Assembly: GCA_014905825.1 (NCBI GenBank)
Contig: JACGCN010000011.1
Coordinates: 1,054,001-1,118,000, forward strand
From: Lyophyllum atratum
Taxonomy: Eukaryota > Basidiomycota > Agaricomycetes > Agaricales > Lyophyllaceae
Direction: 5' to 3'
Length of the DNA: 64,000 nt
Under the pieces are notes generated by a model. The model was not told where the DNA came from, made no database searches, and worked only from the letters and a program-made list of their open reading frames with translations. The translations under genes and the position numbers were made by a program. Shown here piece after piece: positions 34,819-46,743 of the stretch; position 1 is the stretch's first letter, and every line of letters begins with the position of its first letter.

Positions 34819-36864
34819 TCACGCCAAGTCCACGCGCACCATCTTGAGCGTCTCCTCCAGCACAAACTGCGCGCCTTCCATCGGCGGAGGCGGCGGCAGC
34901 TGTCGCTCGACTTGCTGTGGTTGCTGCGCACACGCAGGGGCGCTCATCGTCGAAGGAGGTGCCAGCGTGGACACGTCGACGGTCTTGGTGGGCTCAGCAG
35001 AGCGTTCAACGATCGCGTGCAGCTCCCGCTTGTCGATCTTCCCGTTCCGCGTCATGGGGAACTCGTCGAGCGCAACGAAGCGTGCGAGGGCGGGGACGGC
35101 GTACGAGGGCTGGGAGATGGCGGTGGCGCGTCGTACGGCGGTGAGGTCGAGTGTGGCGGGCGTGACGAAGCCCCAGAGTGCGCCGTTGATGAGAAGCGCG
35201 ACTGCGTTGCGGACTTGCGGGTGTGCCTATAACGAGCATAGATATCAACGAAAGAAATACAGACAGATAGCCAAAGAAAACGTACCCGCATCGCCATACC
35301 CACCCCATCCAATTCCACCCTGAACCCCTTCACTTTAACCTGATCATCCGCCCTCCCCATATGCTCCAGCTGCCCATCCTTCCTCCACCGTCCCAAATCC
35401 CCCGTATTAAACATCATAGGCCTCGCCCACTCCCCATTCCCCTTCTTCCCCATCCCTTTCTCCCCTTCCGAATCGTCCGCCCCGTTCCACGCGACAAACG
35501 GGTCAGGCCTCCACCGCTCCCTCGTCTTCTCAGGGAGATTGAGGTACCCGCCGCTCACACCCACGCCGCCGACCCACATGCACCCCACCTGCCCGACGGG
35601 CGCGGCGCGCGTGCTGGTGGGGTCGCGCCCGAGGATGTAGACGTTGGTGTTGGGGATGGGCGTGCCGATGGCGAGGGGTTCGCCGGGGGTGTGCGGCGGG
35701 GTGACGGTGTTGCAGATGGAGATTTCGGTGGGGCCGCAGCAGTTGTGGAAGGCCGTGTGGCGGGCCCATTTGTCTGCGAGTGCTGGGAGGGGGTTTCATG
35801 ATCAGGTAAATGTTAGAGGGAGGGGACAAAGGGATGGGGGAAGACACACTTTGGGGACATGGTTCACCGCCGACGATGACGCGTTTGATGCGGGGGTTGT
35901 CCGTGGGCTCGTGGAGGGCGAGGATGCTGGGCGTCGCGATGACGATGTCGACGGTGCGCATGAGGGCTTTCCACTCCTTTGATGTGTTCCCGCGGAGGCA
36001 CAGTGTCGCGCCGTTGGTCATGGCACCAAGGATCTCCCATGCGCCCATGTCGAACGCGATGTTCAGGAGTTGCGCAACACGCATGCCCGGGGCCATATGG
36101 ACGTTACCCGGTGGGCCGGAGAGGACTGCATGGGGGAAGAGTACATGAGTAAATGGGAAAGGCGGGGGGGGAGGGGGGACGTACCGTTGGCGATGCCGCG
36201 ATGCCGAACGTCGACGCCTTTTGGCCGGCCTATGATATAATTAGCCACGAACAACGGAAACAAAAACAGAAGGCCAACCTGTCGTGCCCGATGTGTAGAT
36301 GCAGTACGCGCCGTCCGCGGGTGAGCTGAGATCCTCAACCTTGCCCGGGTTCGGGCGCTCCACCCTTCCTCGCTCCATCTCTTGCTCGATGCTCAGAACG
36401 GGGGCTACGGCCTGAGGCACCCGGTGCACGAACTCGTCCATGGCGAGCACGGCGCTGGGTGTAGAGTCATCGAGGACAAATGCAAGTGTGTCATCTGTTA
36501 TGGTGAGGGCGTCAAGGGGCACATATTGAGCGCCGGCCTTGAGAGTGGCGAGGATGGCGACGACTAGAGCGACGGATCGGCGGGCGAGGATGCAGACGCG
36601 GGTGCCGGGGACGATGGGGACTGGAGAGGCGCGGAGGGTGTGTGCGAGGCGGTCGGACTCGATTTCGAGGTCGTGATAGGTGATAGATTCGTTGTAGAGG
36701 GCGCAGAAGTGCTCGACGGCGACGGCGTGTGGCTGGGTTAGGGCATGGTGCTGGAAGGCGTGGTGGACGATGGGGATGGGGACGGGGCGGGATGGGCCGA
36801 GACCGTAGTGGTAGAAGAGAGCACGGTCTGTGGAGGAGAGGTGTGCGAGGGGGGGCGGGGGCAT
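34819..36864 (-). CDS. NRPS-like stand-alone adenylation (A) domain protein
   Basis: Five exons: 36864-36279, 36229-36185, 36125-35850, 35782-35286 and 35226-34819; 603 residues. Activates a carboxylic or amino acid as acyl-adenylate. Core motifs in order: YTSGTTGRPKGV (A3), FDMGAWEILGAMTNGATL (A4 region, Asp kept), NCCGPTE (A5), MFNTGDLGRW (A7), GRADDQVKVKGFRVEL (A8) and PMTRNGKIDKREL with the catalytic lysine (A10). After A10 there are only about 70 Pro/Gln-rich residues and a stop at 34819, so no carrier (T) or release domain is visible. ATG at 36864 chosen as the first in-frame Met. A condensation-type acyltransferase follows 1.4 kb upstream on the same strand. Confidence 0.9.
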
Positions 36865-38270
36865 TGCTGCAGCGTGCAAGCAACAGAGGGGAAACTAGTT
36901 CGAAGGTTGGGAAGTATATCCATTGCCGTCAAGCCGATTTGCCGCTAAGGACAAGCAAGGGGTACCTTGTCCGCTGTCAACTATTCCAAGTGTTTCAACA
37001 AATCAATCTACTGATCCAGAACTAAATCTATCCTGCCCTTTATGATTATCTGCCTTTGCCCACGTTCAACCCTGTTACGTACCATTGCATCTGCCCAGTC
37101 TTTAGACCTTGTTTTCCAAGAGCAACGACAACGCGACCGCAGGCGCTGACTCACGTATGCCCGAGAATGAGCCTTCAAAACTTAACAAAGAAGTCCATCG
37201 ACACATGTTGATCCCACCGCATACTCGGCGCATACCTCCATGTCGCCTGCCGTCACCACTACAGCATCCCAACCTCGCAATCTACGCAACCAAATATGCT
37301 TCTAATCGTATACACCTCTGCCTCCCAGACTGACATTCAATCAAGTCAATACATCCACGCCTACGCCTCGTGCCCCGCCCCAAACCCATTGTCTCTATCG
37401 AAAGGCGCCGGTCGTAATACTTTCTCGTAAAATCGCGTCGACAACAGGAAGGATTTCCAATCACAGGCGGGATCTGGACTGCGCGCGCACATAGACAATC
37501 CACTGGACGTTGTCGCCCGACTTTTAGGCGCGGGCGAGGCGCGCTCTCGGACCGAGAAGATCTGGACCTGTAGTCACGGTAGTATAAATGATTCAGGGCA
37601 CTCCACTCCGCACTTCGAAGTTCGCAGTCGAAGTCGAAGATGCTGCCAGTAAGTGCAGCCGCGAAGGTAAAAGTCAATCAGTATGACGCTAAACCGACGT
37701 GCGAGAAGCCGGGGCTGGGGTACTGAGTACGTGTGATGTCGTCAGCGGCTGCCTGTGAGGAGTCGGAGGAAGAAAGGATACAGGGCGCGAAGCTGGCTGA
37801 CGCGTGCTGGAGGCGAGTGCTGGTTTCGAAAACTTGAAATTAGTAGCCCAACAGACCCTCAGACAATGAATGAAGCGTCGAGAGAAGGCAAAGTCTCTAC
37901 AGTTGAATGCTTGCCCCGCAGCGGGCGCATAGTATGAGTCATGGCAAAGAATAGTAAAGCTGATAGTCCCCCAAATCATGCCATCTAATGTAATAAACGC
38001 CGCGCGTGAACGCTACAGGCTGAGCTCCGCGTCTTGCCGCAGAGGATGCAGGCGTATTACTTATGCCATATCATCAGGTCCCAGTCGTCCTCCCGCTTCT
38101 TCTATTTACATGTGCATAGAATTCAGATGCAACTTTGAGCTGACAGGAGCTGACGAGGATAACGCCAAAATATTCCAATGTCCATACATGCCCAAAATAC
38201 GACAATGTAAAAACCAAAAAAAGCTCTACGATACCATGAACGGACGCCCCAAGCTACCAACGCTTCCCCC
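36865..38270. other. Intergenic 1.4 kb between A-domain and acyltransferase genes
   Basis: Contains the promoter side of the A-domain gene and the 3' flank of the acyltransferase gene. No coding signal recognised. Confidence 0.4.
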
Positions 38271-40235
38271 TCAATTAACCAAGTACCGCTCAACCCCTCT
38301 CCCCACCTCCTCCCAAAACCTCTCCATCTCCTCCCCAAACCCACACTCATCATAAAACATCTGCACCCACAACTTCCCCCCAAACGTATGCACAAGCAAC
38401 AACACCCCACCCGCCTTCTGCCTGCTCGCCGTCGTCACGTCCCTTAGCGTAAACGCAGGATACGCGCGCCGGTCGTACGTCGCGTCCAGGTTCCCGATGA
38501 GGGAGAGCCCGAGGAGAGCGGTGCTCGGAGCTCGGCCGGGGAGGAGGCGTGGCGTGGGGGTGGATGGGCTGGAGGAATCTGCTGGTGAGAGGTCAGCGAG
38601 AGTGAGATCGGGTCTGGGGGTCCCCCGTGCGCGTGCAGCGCGTAGGTCAGCCATCTCAAGTGCACGGGGCACGAGAAAGCGGGAGTGCACCACGCGGTGG
38701 GTTTGGGCTTTTGCGCTGCGGGCACGGAGCCAGAAGGCGCGTGTGGACGCTGGGGGGAAGGCGGGGAGGACGAGGGTGAAGTATGTCAGGGCGAGGAACC
38801 AGTATGTTTGGTCCGACGGCGAGAGGACATGGGATGGAGGGGGAAGAGAGGGGGGGAAGGGGAGGAGGTGGGGACGGAGGTTGATGGCTGTGTAGAGCAT
38901 GCTGTGGAGTGGTTGGTGAGCGAGGATGGAATGGGATGGGATGGGGACGGAGAACGTACATTGGATCTTTGAACGGCTCTCTGTTCTCGCTCCTCGCTTC
39001 GACGACCCTTGACCATGCAAGAGCAGAAATAGCTTCGAGCGCATGGTTCACCGTCACCCCATTCTCCTTGCACCTCTTCAACATCCCCTTTGTCTCCGCC
39101 TCGCTGAACACCCGTTCTACGTAGACGGTATGCTGCGGCGCCCGTTGATGACGCGCAAACTTGTGCCCGCCCTAGTAGGGCTTCAGTATTGGACCCGGAG
39201 TAAAAGAACATGGGGACGGGACGCACGATCTCTTTTTCAAGTGATTGCAGAAAGTTGACCTTCGCGACTGCCTGTGCGAACCGGGACTGCGGCACAGCGC
39301 AGCGCGTCTCGAACGCGGGTGGGAGGCGAACATCCTGTATCACATCCAAAAGATTCGACACAATCCCCAGAACAAGTTAGTGACGAGTCGAACCACTGAT
39401 TGGGGGCGCTAGCGCTCACCCAGGGTGTGCTGAGATCGAGTGATTGCAGAAGTTCTGATTCAGAGGCGGGCGAGGCGAGAAGAGTGAGGAGGTCGTGTGT
39501 GCACTGGTGCAGTGACGTGCCGTCTCCGGTGAAGTGCGGGGCGCACATGAGGAGGTCATATTCTTGTTCCAACTCATCTTCCAATGTTGTGGCTTTCTCC
39601 GGAGTAGAGATGACAAGGTAGGAGATATGACTGGTGGAGAGTGTACGTGGACCGTTCATGTAGTTCAAGATCAGGTCTGATGAGCTTCCTTCAGCGACGT
39701 GAACAGAAGATGAAGCGGGGAGAACGCACCTTCCTTCGACTCATGCCGGAAATACAACGCGCCCTTCGCCTCCTCCAGTGCTTCCTCGGTGTTCGCAGGT
39801 GGGGAGAACCTGGGTGGTTATGTACATGTGCACGTCAGTGACAATGAACTCAGGATCAGCATTCGAGCCGAAGAAGAAGGAAAAGGCAATGGATGAATGG
39901 ACGTACGAGAAGCAGGGGGTCTTGCCACCGGGGACGTCATCATCCACGAGCACGATCTTACACGCGAGCAGCGGGTGCTTGTTGCGGAGTAGAGCCCACG
40001 CGTTGAGGACCCGTGCGGTACCGAGCTGAGCTATGGGCGCGCGAAAAGCGAGGTGCAGGAACCTGCTTGGAATACTGAGGGGTCAGGTCGGTCCAAGACA
40101 GACAAGAGGCACAGACATATCACCCAGGCCATCCTTGGAGGCGGGGAAAAAGGCGAACTCGCTGGAACCGAGGGGGCGCTGAAGAGCTGGATTAGTAGTC
40201 GAGGCAGGCGCCCATGTGGCCGGTGTGTGGGCCAT
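38271..40235 (-). CDS. Condensation-domain-like acyltransferase
   Basis: Seven exons: 40235-40117, 40062-39907, 39809-39730, 39676-39420, 39334-39227, 39171-38960 and 38901-38271; 520 residues, all phases consistent. CoA-dependent/NRPS-condensation superfamily: the catalytic HxxxDG appears as PHFTGDGTSLHQ, and VNHALEAISALAWSRV, MLYTAINLRPHL, ALLGLSLIGNLDATY and GGVLLLVHTFGGKLWV are the usual conserved blocks. N-terminus RPLGSSEFAF is typical of this basidiomycete group. Soluble, no signal peptide. It may transfer or condense an acyl group prepared by the neighbouring A-domain protein; that link is positional inference. Confidence 0.88.
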
Positions 40236-40929
40236 GGTAGGGATGGGTTCGGGTGTGAGCTCGACGTCCTCCCTCAGAACAGACAATGATATTATGATAA
40301 TCAAATCCCCATCGACGTCGGTTGACAGAAGGCTTGGCAGCATGGGTACGCAGACTCGCGGAGTCCGAATCTACAACACGTGGGACTCCGAGTCGGATGA
40401 ACGGCATCCAGCGGCATCGTGAACTTTACAGCGACTCTTCCAATGCCCATTGCCCGCTACCGAAGTACTTGAAGACTAGTCCAGTCATCCTGCGCATGGC
40501 ACTCATAACACACTCGGCGAAGAGCAGTGCACAGGTATGCCATCCGTTTTGCGATGTCACTTTATCATTAACAGTGCGGGTGCAGGCTTCGCCATCATGC
40601 GGCTCATAGAGACATGGGACTATGATACGGAAGACTGAGGGTGTACGTTGGGCAGACGACAATGCTGCCGCGTGTTCTAGCATCGTCGTGATGGTCGATT
40701 TTTCTACCTGGATCTTGAGGTACTAGGAGCACTCAGTCCTGCTGATACTCCTGTCGTGCGAGGCGACGATTACACTCTTTCGGGCGCGTGAGGTTCTGGT
40801 GGCCGGTTTCGTGAAGATGACCCTTCGCTTCTTTCAATTGCGCCCCATCGACTGTGGGAGAGACCGTAAGCTGCCACTTCATCTCCCAGCGACCTACCCA
40901 GCTCAGCAACATATTAGACCATCACCCAG
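40236..40929. other. Intergenic, nothing recognised
   Basis: Upstream flank of the acyltransferase gene; minor open frames only. Confidence 0.35.
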
Positions 40930-41223
40930 CGTACCCACCTATCATAACAACGTCTTACATCAACCTCCTCTACGTCCCCATCGCCTCCTCCGTTCGCCTC
41001 CCCCTTTTCCGCCTGGGCGGCACAGTCAGTTCAACCCACCGCGCGACCCGCTCGTGTTCGACTACCTCGATTACGTAAAGCAGGGCTTGCCAATGCGCGA
41101 GCTGAGCACGAGGAGCACGCTTGCGTTCGCTTTGATGACAGACTCAACACCAACAATATGGTTCTTGCGCATACGGGACTGCCACGCACGTATGTTTCGC
41201 ATTATTGTTAGTGCCTCTCGTTT
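40930..41223 (+). pseudogene. Fragment of a conserved basidiomycete family, truncated beside the LTR element
   Basis: Plus-strand stretches DPLVFDYLDYVKQGLPMREL and, one fr1ame away, NNMVLAHTGLPRT resemble adjacent segments of an unnamed fungal family (pattern DPxVFxDYLDYVxQGxxMREL...LAHTGL, from memory). The frame changes between them and the copia element starts at 41224, so the piece is broken by indel and insertion. No continuation was found to the right of the element. Confidence 0.35.
41219..41223. repeat. 5-bp target-site duplication, left copy (CGTTT)
   Basis: CGTTT immediately before the left LTR, repeated at 46264-46268 directly after the right LTR. Confidence 0.93.
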
Positions 41224-41503
41224 TGTTAGAGTATAATCAATATAGCTCAGGCGGATACTCGTGTGGTAAACGACTAGATTAGATATCTACCTGTTAGAGT
41301 ATAATCAATATAGCTAAGGTAGATATATGTGAGTGATAATATGAGATAGAAGTAAGTAAGATACACACCTCAGGCGGATACTCGTGTGGTAAACGACTGA
41401 GGTGTGAATGGGTAAGAACGAGCGAAGAAAATTGTAAACGGAAGTATATAAGGGTGTAAGTAATTAGTTGTAAATACCGTAGGTAGGGGTTCGTACTCAA
41501 ACA
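41224..41503 (-). repeat. 3' LTR of copia element
   Basis: 280 bp. Inside it, the segment TGTTAGAGTATAATCAATAT occurs at both 41224 and about 41291, and the block CAGGCGGATACTCGTGTGG occurs twice, so the LTR itself carries an internal duplication; the 5' LTR shows the same structure. Confidence 0.95.
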
Positions 41504-41511
41504 CTCCCCCT
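41504..41511 (-). other. Polypurine tract of copia element
   Basis: On the coding strand AGGGGGAG directly precedes the TGTTTGAG start of the 3' LTR, the normal place for plus-strand priming. Confidence 0.75.
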
Positions 41512-41529
41512 GAAGCCGTAGCTACGGGG

Positions 41530-44500
41530 TTAAATGTCGAGGTGCTCCATTCCCATCATTTTGATGAGACGTTCCAATCTGGGTCGAGGGAGCGATTTTG
41601 TGAAAATGTCGGCGAGGTTATTTTCGGATGGGATGGGTTCGATGTGAATGTCGCCGAGGTCGACGGCTTCGCGAATCCAGTGAGTCTTGACAGCGACGTG
41701 TTTTATTTTTGAGTGACCGCTAGTGTTTTGTGAGAGGGCAACGGCGGCGTCGTTATCGCAGAAGACGGTGACCGGGAGATCGAAATAACGATCCACATCG
41801 AAGTACCATGACGCCATCCACATTGCCTGCTTCCCTGCCTCGAAGGTTCCCACATACTCAGCCTCTCCTGTCGACGTGCTGACCCTCTGTTGAGTTTTGG
41901 CTTTCCACCCCACTGGACCCCCGGCAGATATAAAGACGTAGCCGGCGGAGGACCTCCGCGTATCCGGGTCGTCTGCGTATGACGAATCACTATATCCGAT
42001 AGGTTTCATCGTTCCATCCTTCCGATAGGTTATGACGAGATTAGCCGATGATTTTAGGTAGGCGAGTAAGTGGAGGACAAGACGCCAATGGATTGGTCGT
42101 GGGTCGGTTGCGTATCGCATGAGGACCATAACTGAGAACGAGATATCCGGGCGTGTACCGTTAGCGATATGGTTGAGCATGCCGAGTGCACTACGGTAGG
42201 CCTTGTCTCTCATGTATATCTCGTCATCTGCTGGGATAGGGGTCGGCTGTGTGTCGGCGAGGTTGACATTAGGTGGAAGTGGTGTATATTTTGGGTTTGC
42301 GTCGGTCATGCCGAATGTCGCGAGTGCCTTCATGATGAGCGGCTTTTGGTGAATTGAGATGTTGCCGGACGCGTGGTGCACGATCGACATACCGAGGACG
42401 ACATTAGGGCGTCCATGATCGGTGATTTCAAATGTCTTCGAGATCTCGCCAAAGGTTTGATCCTCAGCGGCATCAGTAGATGATCCGCCAAGTATATCGT
42501 CGGTATATGTGGACGTGGTGGTAGAGCCGCCATCGGCGGTGTACTGGATACGAACGCAGGCATCGGCAGAGGATTTTCGGTGGGAGAAGTCGGTGAATGT
42601 TTTATCGAGGAGTCTGGCCCAGTTGTTGGCGCCGTCCATGGTACCATAGAGGTTGAGGTTCATCTTCAGGACAGTGTCGGTACCTGGGATAGTGTAGTGT
42701 TTCTCGAATCCCTGTCACGGTATCTCCAAGTAGTTTTCTCCCTGTGGTTTCGCATTGAGAAAGGCTCCGGCGACGTCGACCAGGCGCATCCTGAGGCCTT
42801 CCACAGCGATCAGCGCAATAAGCATTCGCTCAGATTCGTACCTCGCAACCGCAGCGAACGACTCGAAATAGTGCTCCCCCTTCTTCTGTGTAAATCCCTT
42901 CACCACACCTCTAGCTCTCCTTCTAATTAGGTTCCCCTCCCCATCCAGTTTCAAGTCAAATACCCATCGCGTTTTGATAGTGTTGATCCCTTCCGGTCGC
43001 GGTATAGGAGTGACTACCCCGCGTTCATCCCATCGTTCTATTTCTTTGGACATGGCTGGGAACCATAGGTGGCGGCGTGAGATGTCGAAGGCGTCGTCGA
43101 AGGTAACCGGGATGAATTTGTTAAGTGGTTCGGAAGGTATGTCGGCGGATAGTGCAGTAGGTGATTCGTCGTCTTCATCATGGTCTTCCAGAATGGGTGA
43201 AGTTTCATCTGTGGGTTCCTGGACAGTGGTAGTTGTGGGTTCTTGCGCCTTTTCAGCTAGCCGAGTAGACTTTTGCGATGCAGGAGGGTAGACGATCCGT
43301 GGTTTCGGAATACGGCTTTTTGGTAGTTCATTTGATGGGGAAGTTGATGGAACGGAGGTAGTTGGAACGGGAGCATGAGCATGTGAGGCTGGAGCGTCCT
43401 TGGTGGTAGGATTGACTTCATCCCCTAGGAAGTCGTAATCCTTGTCGCCATCGTCGTCGACGAAATACTCCCCCTCAGCCGTAAGCGTGCGATGTCCAAA
43501 CCCCTCCTCAAATCGGACGTTCCTGGATCTGATGATCTGACCGGTCTCCGGAATCAACACCCGATAGAGACCCTGACCTTCGACTCCCATCAATCGTCCC
43601 TTCTGACCCCGGTCGCCTAATTTGCCTCCGCCTTTCTCGCTCGGTATGTGCACATACGCGATACATCCCCACACTCGGAAGTGTCCCACATCCTGCTTTA
43701 TGCCTGTCCACCTCTCTTCTGGTATGATCCCCGGGTGACGTGCCGACGGTAGCCGGTTTTCGACCATATCAGCGTATGCCCACGCCTCCGCCCACCATTT
43801 CGCCGATAATCCCGCGTCGAGTATCATGACGCGAACAGCTCCCGTTGTCACGCCAATGGACCTTTCGGCTGTACCGTTAGATGCGGATGAATAGGGGGCG
43901 GTAGGGACAAAGATCAGGCCGTGTTCACGGAAGAATTCAGCCCAGAGATGGCTCTTGAATTCAGGTGCGTTGTCGGTGCGAATGTAGATCATGGCTTTCC
44001 CTGTGACCTTCTCGGATTCGAGTTTGTAGGTTCTCAGCGCATCCAGGGTCGTTTCGGCGAGTCGATCAGGGAGGAAGAAGGTACGGCGGTGTGATGATCC
44101 GTTGTCGTGGAACTTCATGGCATACAGGGCGCCGCCGGCGGACTTTACTCGGGCTGGGCCCCAGATGTCTATATTTGTAAGTTTCAGAACGTCTTTCTCA
44201 GCTGAGACCGCATCGTCATAGGGTCGACGCTTTTGGTTCCCCACGATACAATCTTCACATTGTCCCACCACTTTCTCCTTCGTGATTTCGAGGCCATCGA
44301 CAAATTTACTCGCCTCGACAATGCGTGTCGTCCCGAAATGTGCGAACCGGCGGTGCCAAGTGGTGATGTCAACAGGACTCCGGAGTGATCGGGCGGTGAG
44401 TGCGGTCGGGACGTTCATGGTGATTGACCCATTAATGAAGTATAGGCCGTTCTTTAGTGCTCCATCGAAGACTTCAATTTTGTTTTTGAAGAAGCGGACT

Positions 44501-45891
44501 TTTTGGTTCCCAAACACGATATCCCACCCAGCGAGATCCATTTTGCTGATGGATAGGAGGTTGGCGGTGATGTCTGGTGCATGGAGTGACTCTCGAAACA
44601 TTAAGGTGTGTTCGATATTTTTGTGAAGGACTCGTATTTCGACGTTTCCTATCCCTATGACACTAAAGCTCGCGCTTTCTTTCGACGACTGGCCGACGAT
44701 GTTTAGGGGTTTATAGGTCGTGAACGCGTCGCGGCTTTTGAAGAAGTATGCGGTGCACCCAGAGTCGGCGATGAGACATGGGGATATAGGGTCTGAGGAG
44801 CTTGTGGCGACGAGGGCTGCCTTTTGGTTAATAGGTATGTTTTCTTGGATTATTTCCGCGACCGTGTTGACATCGAATGTGGCAGATAGGGCGTAATGGG
44901 TACCCGCGGACACAGGGCCGTCGGAGGTCGTAGCTAAATTGGCGGCAGGTACGCTCGCAGATCGTTTCCCTTTCCACCACGACGGGTATTGACCAGCCTT
45001 TCCACCGCCGGTCTGGAAGCAATCCTCGATGAGGTGACCTTTCTTCCCGCAATTCGCGGTGTTGGAACACTGGAGGTGAGCTTTATCCGGGTTCGTGGTG
45101 CCGCCTCGGTTTGACCGCAAGGATTTAATTTCGGCCTGAAGGGCGAGTACACTGGCCTCCAACGCTTTAACAGAGTCGATACCGGCTGGCTTTTTGGTGG
45201 TGTCGGCTTCACGGATGGCGAGACGCTCAGCGTGAGTTGTCAAATTCATGATGATTTTACTGAGGTCCTCTTCGCTGTACATAGGCGTTACGAGGGGGTC
45301 CCATGATGCTGGGAAGGAATCGAGGAGGATGGTAATGAAGCGGGAATTGGTGATGGTCGCTCCGGCGTCGTTCGCTTCGGTGCGTAGCCTTCGCATTTTT
45401 TCGATGTGTCCTCCTTCCCCTGCCACCTTCTCTCCTTCCTGGAGTTTACACGCCGACAGCCTCTGTTCCCTCATGTTTCGAGCCCTATCATTCGCTCTCC
45501 CATACTGATCTTTTAATAGTTTCCACGCCTCGTGGGATTTGCCCTTGTGGTCTAACCCCGCGCCAGTGATGTCGGCAACGTTGAGCAAGATCGACGATCT
45601 CGCTACGCTTTCGCGGAGTTCGTATTCGAGTGCAAGAGGAGTTGTCGAGTGAAGTGGAGTTGGGGTAGTAGATGTAAGGGTTAGTGGAGGGGGGATGGTA
45701 TTTCCTTCGGCATCGGTTTGGGTTACGGGTCTAGGGTCGAGTACATTGTCTTCCCAGTAGTTTAGCAGTCCTTTGGGCCCTCCATGCAACTCCATTGTGA
45801 CGACCCACTTCGCGTAGTTTTCGTAACCACGGAGTTTGTCGCCCTCGGGTAGCGCGATTATGGTAATGTTCGATGAACCGTGGCCGGACAT
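41530..45891 (-). pseudogene. Copia Gag-Pol polyprotein with one in-frame stop
   Basis: Open from the ATG at 45891 to a TGA at 42717-42715, then open again in the same frame to 41530, about 1,453 codons. Order: Gag; zinc knuckle with CSNTANCGKKGHLIEDC, spacing C-x5-C-x4-H-x4-C instead of the usual C-x2-C; aspartic protease IADSGCTAYF; integrase HRRFAHFG...CEDC zinc site, then WGP, TDNAPEFK and NGTAERSIG for the DDE core; RT from TRWVFDLKLDGEGN with YTDDILGG; RNase H ending ADIFTKSLPRPR. The TGA follows NYLEIP at the front of the RT domain and should abolish RT unless read through. Apart from it the polyprotein looks intact. Confidence 0.95.
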
Positions 45892-45983
45892 TTTGTATAG
45901 TGTTCTTGAGTCGTAGGGGATTAATAACGAGTATCAATGCCAGTGATTATGCAGCGCAGTATTGAAGGACGGGGACCTTAACC

Positions 45984-46263
45984 TGTTAGAGTATAATCAA
46001 TATAGCTCAGGCGGATACTCGTGTGGTAAACGACTAGATTAGATATCTACCTGTTAGAGTATAATCAATATAGCTAAGGTAGATATATGTGAGTGATAAT
46101 ATGAGATAGAAGTAAGTAAGATACACACCTCAGGCGGATACTCGTGTGGTAAACGACTGAGGTGTGAATGGGTAAGAACGAGCGAAGAAAATTGTAAACG
46201 GAAGTATATAAGGGTGTAAGTAATTAGTTGTAAATACCATAGGTAGGGGTTCGTACTCAAACA
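45984..46263 (-). repeat. 5' LTR of copia element
   Basis: 280 bp, one difference from the other LTR. Holds the element's promoter by position; no specific TATA element is assigned. Confidence 0.95.
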
Positions 46264-46268
46264 CGTTT
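46264..46268. repeat. 5-bp target-site duplication, right copy (CGTTT)
   Basis: Same CGTTT as at 41219-41223. Confidence 0.93.
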
Positions 46269-46743
46269 CATTTACACACCCTGATTAATAGAACGGAAGA
46301 TGGACCTTTAGCAGCAGGCTGCACTCTTCGCCTTTCGATCCCGCGAACTCTACACCATTCATCGAACCTTGCCTGGCTTGCCATTTGCCCAGTGACGTAG
46401 CTACAGCTCCAGAGTGAAAAGACATTACGATCATCGTCATCTATAAGTCTTGAGTTATCAATGTCCAAGATCTATGCATAGCACTGATCTCTGCGTTACT
46501 CTTCAACTGCTCAGCTCACTGCTCTGCACCACCGATACATGATTACAGGTCATGCAGTCGTCCCGCGATCGCTTCGCCTTAAACTCGTCCCATGTCTTTG
46601 CCATCCCTTCCTGCCTCTCCCTTCCATGCGCCATCCATCATATTCGTGTTCGCCTCCATCTGCCTCCACGTCAACATACTACAATATGGTAACACTATTT
46701 ACTTATGACACGCTGTTCCAATATTGCAACTTCATCTAGTATC
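46269..46743. other. Intergenic, nothing recognised
   Basis: Between the copia element and the 3' end of the NACHT gene. Confidence 0.35.

Larger units (their letters stand above)
41224..46263 (-). mobile_element. Complete Ty1/copia LTR retrotransposon (5,040 bp)
   Basis: Two 280-bp LTRs (41224-41503 and 45984-46263) begin TGTTAGAG and end CAAACA, flanked by CGTTT duplications. They differ at a single base (G or A in the AATACC[G/A]TAGG stretch), so the insertion is recent. The coding strand is minus: gag-protease-integrase-RT-RNase H order, the copia arrangement. A purine tract (AGGGGGAG) abuts the 3' LTR at 41504. A primer-binding site next to 45983 was not identified with certainty. Confidence 0.97.

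Noticed and set aside
36864..36879. Longer A-domain N-terminus starting at 36879
   Set aside because: That codon is TTG; the first ATG in frame is at 36864.
34663..36883. Several long Arg- or Gly-rich frames on both strands
   Set aside because: Shadows of the GC-rich A-domain gene; composition is typical of wrong-frame translation and the real frame has all A-domain motifs.
42715..42717. UGA as a programmed Gag-Pol read-through signal
   Set aside because: It lies inside the RT domain rather than between gag and pol, so a loss-of-function mutation is simpler; kept only as a possibility.
41224..46263. Repeated blocks as a CRISPR-like array
   Set aside because: The repeats are the two LTRs with internal duplication; no regularly spaced unique spacers, and the genome is eukaryotic.
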